This document shows positions 12,524 through 39,087 of a stretch of 64,000 nucleotides of DNA, piece by piece. The notes beneath the pieces are model-generated. The model was not told where the DNA came from. It searched no databases and saw nothing but the letters and a program-made list of their open reading frames with translations. The stretch spans positions 4,278,001 through 4,342,000 of the forward strand of contig CAVNZM010000010.1 of assembly GCA_963693365.1 (NCBI GenBank). Direction: 5' to 3'. The position numbers and the translations under genes are program-made. Each line of letters starts with the position of its first letter. Positions within the stretch are counted from its first letter, which is position 1. The stretch is from Amoebidium appalachense (lineage: Eukaryota > Ichthyosporea).

Positions 12524-14699
12524 AACCTCCCCCCCCCCACTTACCTCTTAACACACACGCGCGCACAATCACTCTCTCACTCACCCACTCACTCACTCAT
12601 TCAACGTGGCACACTCAGACCGGCACTTAAACTCCCACCCCCACAACTCACACGCACGCTCGCGCGTACCTACACTCTCCTCTCCTACTATCCTGTATTC
12701 CGCTAACACTATCTCAGCATACTTATTCGTTCCGTTTTCCATTATCACGGCCATGTGTCGATCTTGTGTTGGTGCTTCTCCTCCCTTATAGTTCTTTACA
12801 TCCTTCCTCTGCCGAATAGCCCCCCCCCCTCCCCGCCACTCACTCACACACACAAAAACGTTCCCCATAACGGAAACCTCCACCTGCCGTCAACATGTGC
12901 ATGCAGTCACGTAAGCATTTACAAACAGCAATAGAATGTGACTGGCGACGGCGGCGGTGTGGTTAATGGGGGGGGGGGGGGGGGGGGGGGGCATAGTGAG
13001 AAAGCGATGGGGAGAGGCATGGGATAGAGTATCCCTTAGCAACAGTAAATGATAGGTCCGTATATATTACCAACACAACTATCTTTCAGGGATGACAAGA
13101 AAGTGACCATGTAGTTAATGACCAATACAACACTCAGGCCGGGGCGGGGGATGTGTGGGAGGCGCTTCTTGCCGGGCGAGGGTTTTTGGAGGCGGGGCAG
13201 ATGGCCATTTGCATCCACGAGACCGACGCAGACACCTTGGGCCTGCTCATTCGGTCCGTCTACGGCCTGGCCGGCCATGTGGGCCCCGAAGACTGTGTGC
13301 ACATGGTCAACGCTGCAGATAAAGTGTGTGTGTGTGCCCATGTAGGTTCTTTGTGTTTGTTTGTTTCTTTTGTTTTTTGATCTCTTTTTTTTTACTTTTC
13401 TTTTTTTCTTTTTTTCTTTTTTTCTTTTTCTTTTTTTTCTTTTTCTTTTTTTTTTTTTTTTTTTTTTGTGGCGGGGGAGGGGGGGGGGAGGGGGGGGGGG
13501 CTTCAAATTTTGCATTCCTACTGCTCCGTGTTACACCTTTGCTGGCCTATCACAGTCGCCCATCGATTTGGGGTGTGTGGACTTGCGAGCCCCCACTGAC
13601 CACTCACGTGCAGTTTGGCATGGAGGATCTTCGCACAGCCCTGAGTGCACGCTTTGTCGAACGGCAGCCGACCTTTGCAGACAACCGTCACCTGTTCCTG
13701 CGCGTCGTCATGGGCATGGTGCAAATGGAAGTTGCCAAATCGGAAAGCGAATCGGATGCAGAGAGTAACCCACTGGCCAAAGTGCCAAAAACGTCTACGG
13801 AAGAAACGGACACGAGCTTACTGACGCCGTTGTATTGTGTGGACGAGACGATTAGAAACTACTGCTGGGCACAGGTTCTGGCGGGGTTCCAAATATTGCT
13901 CGATGAGGATGAGCTATTGGGGCAGATGAGCGAGGAAGTATTGTATTGGCTGTTGTGTTCGGACGACTTGGATATGCCCGAGATCGAAATCTTTAGGGGG
14001 ATGGCGAAATGGGCAAAGTTGACGGGGAAACGTGTGTGCAAGGGAAGACCAAATTCTTCAAACGTGAGCATGGAATTGGAAGACTGTGTGCGCTATCCGT
14101 TGATGAGCCGCGCCGAATTTCTGGAGGTAGACGATAGTGATTTGGTATGTGATTGGGTTGTGAGGCAAGCCTATCGAGCCCGTGCAGAGGGGCACCTGGA
14201 CGGGGAGGAGATTCTGAAGACCTGGCCTCGACACTGGCTACGCCCACGAATGTCGCAGCGTGTGGAGTTATCAATGCCGGCCTTTAGTGATGATATGGTT
14301 GCCCGGAAGAATCCAATATGTACGTCCGAAGTGTTTTCCTTTGGCGGATATGATTGGGATTTTGAATGTAGGTATGAATTGTGGAAAGAAGGCGAACCCG
14401 TCGAGGAAAAGCTGCAGTTGTGTCTGTATTTGCACTGGAGGGGTCCGTGTGACGGGTCGCAAGAGCCAGCACCCGCAGGGGTGATTGCTTCCCTTGGTGT
14501 CCGGTGCAAATCGCTGCCCGACGGTCCAGAGTTTAGTATGACTGCCCACTATTCTGACCTCAAGGGTAAGGGATATGGCAATATTTGGGGTCGAGACCTC
14601 TCTAACCTGGATCGTGATGCCATGCCCCCAGCACTGGCCGCAGGTTGTACACTTACATTGGAATACGGGCTGTTTGTTAGGCCATACGGTTCACTCTAG
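10382..14699 (+). CDS. BTB-BACK-MATH domain protein
   Basis: Three exons, 10382-10531, 13138-13323 and 13614-14699, join in phase 0 to give 473 aa. Exon 1 opens with ATG (MSDFYVSASC) and carries the BTB start (LCDVTLQ, then DFNVHRVVM). Exon 2 continues the BTB fold (VWEALLAGRGFLEAGQ, then LLIRSVYGLAGHV). The exon 2-3 joint reads NAADKFGMEDLRTAL, exactly as expected for the end of a BTB domain. Residues of about 150-290 form a BACK-like helical region. The C-terminus from about residue 345 (SEVFSFGGYDWDFECRYEL to LEYGLFVRP) looks like a MATH/TRAF domain. Such proteins usually act as CUL3 ubiquitin-ligase substrate adaptors; that role is inferred. The order BTB-BACK-MATH differs from SPOP/BPM proteins, where MATH comes first. 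Intron 1 (2.6 kb) is almost entirely pyrimidine-rich. AATAAA lies 106 nt after the stop. Confidence 0.92.
10532..13137. repeat. Pyrimidine-rich intron 1 of BTB gene
   Basis: Poly-C begins 8 nt after exon 1, followed by CCCT, CCTCC and (CT)n blocks to about 11350. C/CT-rich DNA with further poly-C runs (about 11698-11718, 12167-12210, 12497-12523) continues to about 12860. A unit of about 45 bp is tandemly duplicated at about 10811-10899. The open frames here encode only Ser/Pro/Leu low-complexity sequence. Confidence 0.85.
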
Positions 14700-14804
14700 T
14701 GTTTATTTTGTGTGTGTGGGTGGGTATTTGTGTGTGGGTGATCACACGAGCTCTGCACTTGCAGACATGACACCACATGTAGTAAAAAGCTGCAGCTGTG
14801 GCGA

Positions 14805-14810
14805 AATAAA
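14805..14810 (+). promoter_or_regulatory. Candidate poly(A) signal of BTB gene
   Basis: The canonical AATAAA is 106 nt downstream of the BTB stop codon and 19 nt before a poly-C run. It sits at the end of a dispersed repeat that has a second copy near 18912-18980. Confidence 0.55.
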
Positions 14811-15486
14811 GCTTCGTGTAACATTTGCCCCCCCCCCCCCCCCCCCCCCCCCCCGCGGTCCAAATGCGATGATTTCGACTCTGTTATCTGCTTGATGGAG
14901 AGGTTTGTGGGGGCGGAGGGCGATGCGGGGAGGGGGTAGAAGAGATAGAGAGGGGGGGGAGAGAGAAAGAGAGAGGGTGTTGGGGGGAGGAGGGGGGGGG
15001 GGGGAATAGAGAGAGGGGGGGGGGGGGGAAGAGAGTGAAAGGGGGGGGGGGGGGGGGGGGGGGACACTTCATCTCTATTGACTCTGAATTCGAACTACTG
15101 TCCTGTCCTGCTTTTTGGCTAAAACACACCATGGTTCAATACTGTTTACTCCGGTACTGAGTTCAATCACTTCTTTGTCGAGTTGGTAATTCTGAATAAA
15201 TTTCACAACGAAAACGTGCATTCCATCCTATATCTTGGAGCCAGCTGCAGGACCACATTCGACTTGGGTGATCACCCCAACCTCCTTTCAACTGCATTAA
15301 GCACTATCATAAAGTTTGCTCCCAAATATGTATGCATGCATATGAAGTGTGTTGGCAGAGTTTGCTCCAAAGTGGTCGGAAGGTAATCCTTCATGTGTAG
15401 CAGAAATGATTGATGTCCATGAGTCACCTCCCTTCTGGCCTCTCCCCCTATCGTGCACGTGCATCCAATATTCACCCACCACTGAT

Positions 15487-15554
15487 CGACACACCTACAA
15501 GTTGGTCTCCTCGAACAAACCGACACACCTACAAGTTGGTCTCCTCGAACAAAC
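15487..15554. repeat. Exact 34-bp tandem duplication
   Basis: Two identical, directly adjacent 34-bp copies contain CCTACAAGTTGG and CTCCTCGAAC. No spacer separates them and the sequence is not low complexity. Confidence 0.95.
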
Positions 15555-15866
15555 GAGCTCACATTGGGTACCGTGGCACCCGAATTAAGGGAGAACAAGG
15601 GCATACGACCAGTTGAAGTTTCGTATTCTGTTCCGTGAGAATTGTGTGGATGGGTGGAAATGTACAGCTAACGTGTCCGTAGTTATCCTGGACCTTGTCA
15701 ACGTACAGAGAACAACGACAAAGCTCTGCCTGCATGTACAGTATGCAAGTGGACAGGTGCAGTGCCTGTGTTTATTCCTATCCTTCCTATCTAATTCTTC
15801 CCTCCCCCTCTCCCCCTAACCTTCCACCCCTCGCCATTGAATCCTCCCCCCATCCCCATCCTCCCC

Positions 15867-15939
<73 letters not shown>

Positions 15940-16347
15940 CACCCCCCCCACCCCACCACCACCACCACCACCACCACCACCACCACCAACCCACCCACCC
16001 ATCTTCTTACTTACTAGAATCAGGTCGCCGCTGGGTCAGACATCTGATCTTCATTTTTTGATTGGCATCGGCTTGTTATTCTCCCTATGTGGCTGTTGTA
16101 ACCGTTGCACTTAGGAGTTGTGTTAAGAGGGCAGGCCCTGGCATAGCGGTTCAGGAAGCTTTTTCAGACACTCGGACCATTGTCAGTGGGCAAACAGCAA
16201 CAGATGATGACAAGTTCAAGTTCCCTCTGAGGAATGCTGAGGAATGGAAGAACGAACCCAGCTACACCACTGGCATAGGCCTAGGTGTGGGGGAAACGGA
16301 GTTTGGAGTGTTTGTGAGACACGGGCAAGTGTGTGGGTTTTTTGGGG

Positions 16348-16394
<47 letters not shown>

Positions 16395-16647
16395 GGCGGA
16401 AGGGGCCTGCACGTGGGGGCGGGCGCGGGGAGGAGGGGGGGGACGTGGAGGGGGGAGAACATGTTTCTCTTTTCCCCTTTCCTTCTCTTTTTCTTTATAT
16501 GTTGTTTGGGGTGGTGGATAAGAAGCTCTCTATTTGAGCTTTTCCCCCCCTTTTTAGAGTCAGATTTTTTGTGCTCGCCCTTCATAAATTACTTAGATTA
16601 AATAGGATTGCAGGCATGAGTAAGCACACTCGCGCGCGCCTCGCGCG

Positions 16648-16713
<66 letters not shown>

Positions 16714-16907
16714 CGCGCGCGCGTGTGTCTTTGTGCTGTGTATGTGTGTATGCGCGCGTGCAAATGCGCGTGTGTAAAATTTTTTGGGGTTAGGGGGGAG
16801 GGGGGGAGAAACATGGAGTCTTCACACTTGAAGGGGGGAGGGGGGAGGGGGGGGGGGGAGGGGGGAATTCGACCCTTTCAGACGAAAAATCGGCAATAGT
16901 TGTTGGT

Positions 16908-16950
<43 letters not shown>

Positions 16951-17011
16951 GGAAGGAGGGTACCACACTTCCACCACATGCACCCCACTCCACCATATCC
17001 CCTCCCCAACC

Positions 17012-17107
<96 letters not shown>
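16908..17107. repeat. Poly-G facing poly-C plus poly-A
   Basis: A 41-nt G run (16908-16948) is followed 64 nt later by a 66-nt C run (17013-17078) and then a 29-nt A run (17079-17107). The G and C runs are complementary, so a single strand could fold into a hairpin. Confidence 0.9.
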
Positions 17108-17109
<2 letters not shown>

Positions 17110-17787
17110 AATGTGGAAATGTTGTCCAAAAAGGTCAACCACATCCATTCACGAAAATAAATAAGTAATGCTATTTGATTCAGACAAGTTGTTACTGTAG
17201 CACCAAAATAAATTTACTATAATAAGACTTCGGCAGTTCCTCATAGCCCAATCCACTGCCTCAAAAAAAATCACTTCACGTTCCTGCCATTCCGTGGATG
17301 CCCTGCTTTCCGACTGCCAGGCATGTTTATTTTTTCCTCCGAGTTCAATCAGTGAAGTCTTTGCAAAGCCAATACTCTTTAGTTACGATCACGTAGTGGA
17401 AATCATTTTCTGAAACTCATGATGTTTAACTTAATTCATGTGTTTACATAGCATAAGACATCGGTATGGTTCATAAATTTGTCCCACATGTGCACAATCA
17501 AACACGAAAACCCGCTCAACATACCATTCTTGAGGCCGGGACCAAGCCCGACTGGGTGACCACGCCAATCCAGTTGCTGCTGCAGCTAATTTACAGTGGT
17601 TGCAGATAGCTCCACCAATGTTGCAATGAGTACTTTGCCAACGTCAGGCCTCTGGCAGTGCTCCAAAGCCGCTGCACAACGGCGCCGGTGTACTCACTCT
17701 GGGTCACCCATCAAATGTAGCTGAATGTTTGACCTCAATCCATAACCCTCTCCACCCCTTCCCCCTAGGCCTCCCCCCCCCCCCTTC

Positions 17788-17830
<43 letters not shown>

Positions 17831-17912
17831 ACCTCTCCCCCCCTCCTCCCCACCCCCTCCCCCTAGGCCTCCCCCCCACCTCCTTCTTCCCCCCACCCCA
17901 CCCCCTCTCAAC

Positions 17913-17949
<37 letters not shown>

Positions 17950-18443
17950 ACACCACCACCACAATTTCTGCACCTCCAAACCCCAACCCTCACCCCCCAC
18001 CTCGATCAACGATTATGTACCCCGCCAACGCCTCCACAGTGTCACCAGCCAACACGACGACGAGGCCTCAACCGGGAGAGGTCACTGATATTAATGAGTG
18101 AACTGTGAATAGCCTTTAAGAGGAAATCAATGGGGTGTTGAAGGTCCACAGACGAAGTTCAACTCACTTTCTGTCCCGTGAAGTGTGACGGTGTGTTACA
18201 GTATCAGGCTGTGTTATGGTTGAGCTTTGAGAAGTTCAACCCAAAATCGACGAAGTTACGACGCAGCTGTGTGTGTACATATGCCATGTAATACTATCCT
18301 CGTAAATGAGATGCGAACACAGAAGTTCATGAGAGTTAACAAAGCCTTCACTTGTGTGCACCTGTTACCGTATATACATGTGGGGTAACCTCCCTCATCC
18401 CCCCTTTCCCTTCAACCGGGAGTCCTTCGATGATTACAGTATA

Positions 18444-18481
<38 letters not shown>

Positions 18482-18559
18482 TTCTACTAATATAAACTAC
18501 CCTCCGGATCATCCCCCCCCCCCCCCCCCCCCGCCCCCGCCCCCCTCCCCCGGCCCCCC

Positions 18560-18594
<35 letters not shown>

Positions 18595-20033
18595 ACACAC
18601 ACACACATGTTGCCAGTAAAACGTTTGTTGAGCATTTGGCCGGCCTGCTGCATTTTTGGAGGGTAGGCGGTGCTAATACTTGTAAGAAGGGAGAAACCAC
18701 AAAACTTTTGTGGCTCTAGTTGCTAGTAAGAGAGAACAAGTCTGTGTTCCAAATTGCATAGCATGGAACACGATGATCCATACATTATGCCACTCTATTT
18801 TTTAACATGTTCACAAACGTGCTACCTAATAAACCTTTGACGTGGTCAAGATCCCACATTCGGGCACGAAAACCTGCACAAAATATATCGGATACTCCCT
18901 ATACGGGGCTACGTGTGAGTGGGCGATCACATGAGCTCTCACCTTGCAGACTGACACCGCATGGGGGTCAAGGCTGCAGTTTACATTTTGTTCCGAGCCT
19001 CGCCCATCACATGTTTGCTGCGTAATCACATATATTGATCCCCCCCCCCCCCCCACCACCAACCCACACACACTCCAAAAAAATGTTTTTGTAGACAAAA
19101 CCCGGAATTCGAAATAGCAGCGGAATCCCATATATAACAGCCACGGAGTGACCCGGCCATTGGCAATTTGGGGCATGGATGTATATGCCATAGTGCATAG
19201 CTATAGTTGTATGTAATACGTACCGGGGGCTATATCCATGGTTGTGTGTCCGCGAAATACTAATATTAGTCGGCCTAGGGCGAGTAGGTCTTTTTTCAGC
19301 CTTCTTCGAATCAGTGACGTTTCCTCAGGCTTCTTGGATCCAACTTCTTTCGATAAGACAAGACAAGGTTTCGAAAGAGAGGTCTATATTAGACGTGAAA
19401 AAGACGCATTTAGACTAATGTAACAGAGTACATAGGCCTAAAGATTATATCAGAAAGGGAGGAGTCGAGGAGAGCCCTATCATACTGTGCCTGTACTGAT
19501 GGCATGTGGTCAATAATATCCGGATGGTCATGATCATCTCATAGGTCTATACATTAAGACACCGTGGTAGTAAGTTGAATAAATTCAGTCAAAAAAATAA
19601 AAGTTCTCAAGCATATAACAAACTATGGGGGCACGATCTGGTAAGGCTTTAAAAAAACCAGTGGGTTTAGTAACCACTAGCTTAGGCTACATCACTATCT
19701 TAACATTAACAGTGATCTTAACACTCGCTTATTTCAAATTCAGGTGTTTAATTAAAAAACATAGTACCTAATAAAGCATACGTTATCATATGCCTCAACT
19801 AATAATTTGGCGGCATCATTCATTTTCTATGCTTAATAGCAGTGTGTTGACTTGTTGTCCCGAGGAAGGCGGCCACCACATATGTATCATAAGTTAACCC
19901 TCGAGGAATACACATCCCCAATATTTATATCTCCCACACCCTCCTACCTCTAGCCTTCAGATCCAATAATCAGGCACCCATATAAATCCCCCCCTCCAGG
20001 TACGTCTTGTTATCAAAATCCGAAGTACACATT

Positions 20034-20930
20034 TTACCACTTCACCCCAGTAGCTTCCTCCGAGAGCGTCCACAACCTTCTAGCGCTTTCCGGATCCGTG
20101 GCGTGGGGTGCGGGTTTGGCCACGTTACAATCTGAAAAGTATTTGCCGCTTTCTGATTGGATCCCGGGGGCCATGGCAAGGTACACTGTGGTTGCTGCCC
20201 CCTGTGGAATGCTCTTATGTAGAACCCCACCTGCAATAGATTGGCTCGTTAGGTTATTTCTTCTTTGAGCGATGTGTCATGGTCTAAATGCAGGGAAAAA
20301 GAAGGAGGGGGGGGGGGGGGGGGGGGGGGAGGGGGAGGGGGAAAGGAGGGAGAGGGTGGTTGGAATGCATTACAGAGTGCCCGGGGGAGGGGGGGGGGGG
20401 GGGGGAGGGGGGAGAGGAGGGGGGCTCGTCCCGTTCTTATTCTTTTCCTTGTTTTGTCCTTCTCCCTACCCTATCAACCTTCCCATTCTCCCCTCTCTTC
20501 CCCTTCTTTCCCCTTTGGTCTCTTTTGCCCTCTGTGGGAAAGATACTTGCGTGTGCGTTTTCCATCTCTATCCTTTTCATACCTCTTTGTTCCCCCCCCC
20601 CCCCCCCCCTCCCCCCCCCTCCCCCTCCCCCCTTTCTCCTTCTGGTGGTCCCCCCTCCCCCCTCCCTCCCCCCCCCCCCCCCCCTCCCCCCCCAAAAAAA
20701 AGAAAAAAAAAGAAAAAAAAAACTTTTCCCTTGTGGTGGTTGTCGTCGTGGTGGTGGTGGTGGTGGTCTCCCGGGGGGAAGGGGGGAAGGGGGGGGGAGG
20801 AGGGGGGGGGGGGGGGGTGAGACCAACTGCCGTGTTTTTGTACTCTCTTATCTGCTTTAGGAAAAGTCCTGCAGGGGCGGGGTGCAGGGGGGAGAGAGGG
20901 GAGAGAAAGAGAGATAGAGAGAAGAGAGAA

Positions 20931-21002
<72 letters not shown>

Positions 21003-21078
21003 GAGAGAGTGTGTGTGAGAGAGGGGAGGGGGTGGGGGCGAGAGGGAGCGGGCAGGCGGGCACGAAGAGCGTGTGTGT

Positions 21079-21109
<31 letters not shown>

Positions 21110-21994
21110 GGGAGACATCACGTACCTAGACTGAAGATCATCGAGAACCAATCTGCACCCATATGACGGCTCAACTCAGTATTGATAACCCCCGGATGCA
21201 GCGCATTCACAGTGATATCCAAATTTCGATCACGCAATCTCCTACTCAGTTCGACCGTAAACAGCATATTTGCGCATTTGGATTGGCAGTACGCCCGTAA
21301 TTTCCGCAGAATCGAGTCCGTATACCAAGTTCCCTTTCCTGTAATGTCATCGAAATCGATCGCGTTTTGGCGGTGTCCGGCGGAAGAAAGAACGACGATC
21401 CGTGACGGTTGCGCCTTTTCCAAAGATGGAAGGAGGAGGAGGGTAAGAAGAAAATGGCCAAAATGATTGGTCCCCATTTGGAGTTCCAACCCGTCGGCCG
21501 TTTCCATGTACGGGCACATAGCAACCGCGGCATTGTTGATCAAAACATGCAGCGGGACGTCCAGGGTGAGAAACTCGGCCGCGGCTTTACGGATCGAAGC
21601 GAAATCGGAGAGATCCAGTTGGATCAGTGTTATGTCTGCGTTAGGCTGTCCCTTCAAGATATCGTCGATTGCCGATTGGCCACGCGTTTTGTCCCGGCAT
21701 GCCATGTAGATATGTGCCCCCCTACTGGCAAGCACACGGACCGTCTCTTTGCCCAAGCCTGTGATGTCCAGAAGAAAGGGGGGGAGGGGGGGGTTTTGGG
21801 GGGGGGGGGGGGGGCGGGAGAGGTGGCGGAAAGAGGGGAGAGGGGGAGTAAGGGTAAGGCGACGGTTTCTACATGAAGTGCCAAATCCACACAACTACGC
21901 TACAGATCCGGCCAAGAGCACATCAAGAAGGCAAAACACGAGCATGGAGATTATGCAACAAGTTCAGACCCCATCCTCAAATGTGTTTGCACGC

Positions 21995-22033
<39 letters not shown>

Positions 22034-22323
22034 GGGGGGGGGAAGGCAGAAACGTAAGTTATTGATGTGAGTGGGTGATGGAGTAGAAAAGCAAACACGA
22101 GAGAAAGAATAGGCTAGATGTGAGAAAGAAGAAGGGCAACGATGTATGTGAAGTGTGTGGCTGGAAAATGAGGAGCGGATGGAAATGCCAAGGTGTGTGT
22201 GTGTGTGTTGGGGGGGGGGGGGGGGGGGGGGGGGGGGAGGAAGGGAGTAAGAGGGGGTCGGTGGCAAGAAAAATCATGTGGCTGCACGGAATCGCGACAT
22301 TCCGTGCGTGCCCGTGTGTGCGG

Positions 22324-22383
<60 letters not shown>

Positions 22384-24031
22384 CGTCTGTGTGGGCGCGG
22401 TCTTGCGGCCGTGCATTCTTGGCTGTGCACGTAAAGGTGCGAGTCTCTGCTTGCGTAGGTGCTCTGCTGTCTTTATCCGAGGGAGAACATGAACCCACAC
22501 ACACACACCAAAACACACGTGCACGCGCGAAAAAACACACACACAAAGAGTACAGACAGACGGCCGAGAGACACAGAGACGATAGAGGTGAGGGGGGGAT
22601 CGGGGAGGAAGGGAGAGACGGAGACAAGAAAAAGGGTGTGTATGCATGGAGTGTTGCCCGCATAAAACTTTGTATGGGTGTCAGTGTATAGTTTACTTAT
22701 CGAGCCCATAGCACCAATAGCTCGTACAACAACTATTGCCGTGCTACCTCTCCAACCAACATCCAGGACTATTACTATTGTTAGACCAAATGTCACGCAC
22801 GCACACACGCAAGCACGCACGCATACACACATAGCATGCGCGCAAGCACACACGCAAGCACGCACACACGCAAACACCCAGGCACACACACGCGGAGGAG
22901 GTTTGGGAAGTGGGGGGCGCGGGGGGAAGGGGGGTAAAAATAGGGTACCTAATTGGATACTGGAAGGAAGAAAGGCCACAAAACAAAAAAAAAAGGGGGG
23001 AGGGGGGGGGGGGGGGGGGAGGGGGAGAAGATTTGAAGGGAAGAAATGGACTCAGAGGCTCAGGTAAAGCAATCGAAATGAAGATGCAGCGAGAATGGCA
23101 GAGAGGATGGAAAAAAGAGAGTGTGTGTGTGCAAAGGTTGCCTTGTGAAGGTTGCAGTACATATGAGAGTGAGCGCCGGGAGTGAGTTAGCAAAAAAAGT
23201 GTGTGCGTTAGTGGGTAAGGGTTAGTGTGAGTAAAGCAATGAGCGAGTGGTGGGATATTTGGGTGACAAGTTACAACCATTGAGTGAGTGAACGCGTGGA
23301 TGCACACGTTGTGTGTTGCTGTCATTATGTGCCAAGACACATAAGCAACTCCAGTTGTGTATAAAGGCAGAGAGAAGAGCTGGGGGGTCGGAGGGTTGAG
23401 AAAAAGGTCACTAGTTCTGAGAAAAAAAAAAGATCAAGGCCGTAAGCAGGGGATCCCCCCGTGCCATAGGGAGAAACAAGGATGCATGGAGAAAAAGAAG
23501 GTGTGAAACAAAACGTCAAACACAGACGGGAAAGAGGAAAATGGGGAAGGGAAGGAAAGAGGGAGGTATGGAGGAAGAGAGGGAGGCAGCGGTGCAGGGA
23601 AGGTAAGAACGAAGGTGGCTTGGGGAAAGAAGGCAGAAGGTAGACTGCACATTGAGCTGAGAGCCTAGAGGGGAGTTAGAGGGAGAAACATCTCTCTACG
23701 CATGCATGTGCAAAGATGTCCGTGTATGTCGTGCGCTCGAGTTCGCTTTAATTGTGCAAGCGTGTGTTTGTGCATCGGTGCTAACGTGCCTGATGAATAC
23801 GCCGACGGTCTATCTCCCCGTCATGTTAGTGCCAGGAAAGAGAAGAAATGAACCTCACATGAGTACCATGGAAGGCCACACACCTGTATTTCCACCAGTT
23901 ATAAAAACGTTTTTCCCAGTCAGATCCACGTTCTCCTTCTGCACGACCTCTTCTGCAGTTGTTGCCCACCCATAGCCGTTGCTACGGGCGCTGCCCTCCA
24001 TATTCACCACACTGTTGATTATGTTCCCCAT
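20034..24031 (-). CDS. Short-chain dehydrogenase, retinol dehydrogenase type
   Basis: Three exons on the minus strand, 24031-23884, 21758-21126 and 20230-20034, have matching phases (1 and 1) and give 325 aa, the normal length for RDH11-14-like enzymes. Exon 1 starts MGNIINSVVNMEG and ends in the NAD(P)-binding TGGNTG motif, which exon 2 completes as TGGNTGLGKET. Exon 2 holds ACRDKTRG, LDLSDFASIRK, the NNAA motif, VVLSSAGH with the catalytic Ser, and the catalytic YCQSK (YxxxK). HPGVINTEL follows. Exon 3 encodes KSIPQGAATTVYLA and SGKYFSDCN, characteristic of the RDH C-terminus, and stops at 20036-20034. The usual reaction is NADP(H)-dependent interconversion of retinol-like alcohols and aldehydes; the substrate here is unknown. 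No clear N-terminal membrane anchor is visible. Both introns are full of poly-C/G runs and (CA)n. Confidence 0.93.
20290..21113. repeat. Simple repeats in SDR intron 2
   Basis: G runs (20309-20340, 20389-20405), C runs (20592-20640, 20658-20693), an A run, G runs at 20770-20817, (CA)n of about 35 units at 20932-21000, (GA) stretches and (TG)n/poly-G at 21071-21112 fill most of the intron 21125-20231. Confidence 0.9.
21759..23883. repeat. SDR intron 1 contents
   Basis: The intron carries G runs next to the exon 2 acceptor (21779-21814, C on the sense strand), poly-G at 21999-22041 and 22210-22237, (TG)n at 22325-22376, CA-rich 22797-22900, poly-G at 23004-23019 and purine-rich DNA to about 23650. 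I see no exon or embedded gene in it. Confidence 0.75.
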
Positions 24032-24556
24032 CGTTAAGAGAATGTGTGTGGTTTTGGCACTCAGTGTGCTCGTACTCACAGCTTCAGGTATACAGCCCGG
24101 CGTGGTCTCAGTGTGGACCATTTCACATTCGATTGTTGGTTTTTGGTGCTGGAACCTCTGGTGATTGCGCAAACCGCTACCGAAAGTGTTGGATGTTACT
24201 AAAAATAGATTCTCCACTCCCCAGGCTGGGAAGGGGAGGGGGGATGTCGGGGTACACTTACAATACGTGTAGCCGTGGGCACTTGGTTTAATTTACCACA
24301 ATGTGTGGTATTATTCTTATTTCTTCTCTTGCAAAATGGGAAAAATGAAACAACAAAACTGTTGGTACGAACGTACATGTACCACACCTATTAGTATGGT
24401 GCACAACTGGAAAATTTGGCCGTGGCAAACTATCATATTATATCTGCCAAAGCTATCTGTGCACAAGTAACACGGTCAGCACTCGTGGTGTTGGGAAGCC
24501 GGAAAATAGGTGTGGATATTCTTATCAATAAAGTACAACCGAGTCAGGAAAAATTC

Positions 24557-24617
<61 letters not shown>

Positions 24618-24903
24618 ACACACACACTTCCCCGTCCCTACGATCATACTCCAACTCTAAATCATGATTTTTCTCTCGGGGAAGAAAAAGGAACGCCAGA
24701 CAAAATACTCTCTTTGGCATACAGTATGCCTTGCTAGCCTATTGTCAACGAACACGGATGGATTAAGGCTCCAACCCAACCACATTTCCCTACACTCACA
24801 ACCAAAGCACTACAACTAGTATACAATTAGATCACACCTCAAACTGTCATCCGTACACATCAAACACAAAACACATATATCCTCCCACCATCAATTTCTC
24901 CTT
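24032..24903. other. Intergenic gap between SDR and TPX2
   Basis: This 872-bp gap separates the SDR start from the TPX2 stop; both genes lie on the minus strand. It must hold the SDR promoter and the TPX2 3' UTR. The only striking element is a 59-nt poly-C run at 24559-24617 followed by short (CA)n. I find no unambiguous TATA box or AATAAA on the minus strand. Confidence 0.6.

Positions 24904-39087
<14,184 letters not shown>

Larger units (their letters stand above)
14811..20033. repeat. Repeat-rich intergenic DNA
   Basis: No exon is supported. Contents: purine-rich DNA with G runs at 14910-15063; an exact 34-bp tandem duplication (15487-15520 and 15521-15554); poly-C of about 67 nt and (CCA)n at 15869-15989; G runs at about 16341-16393; (GT)n at about 16650-16711; poly-G at 16908-16948 facing poly-C at 17013-17078 plus 29 A; C runs at about 17783-17830, 17918-17947, 18446-18480 and 18511-18594. 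The stretch 18600-20033 is complex AT-richer DNA in which I see no gene. Confidence 0.7.

Noticed and set aside
16062-16350. Frame with GIAVQEAFSDTRTIVSG and FPLRNAEEWKNEPS
   Set aside because: It has complex composition and could be an exon, but there is no recognisable family, no clear splice partners, and it runs into a G run.
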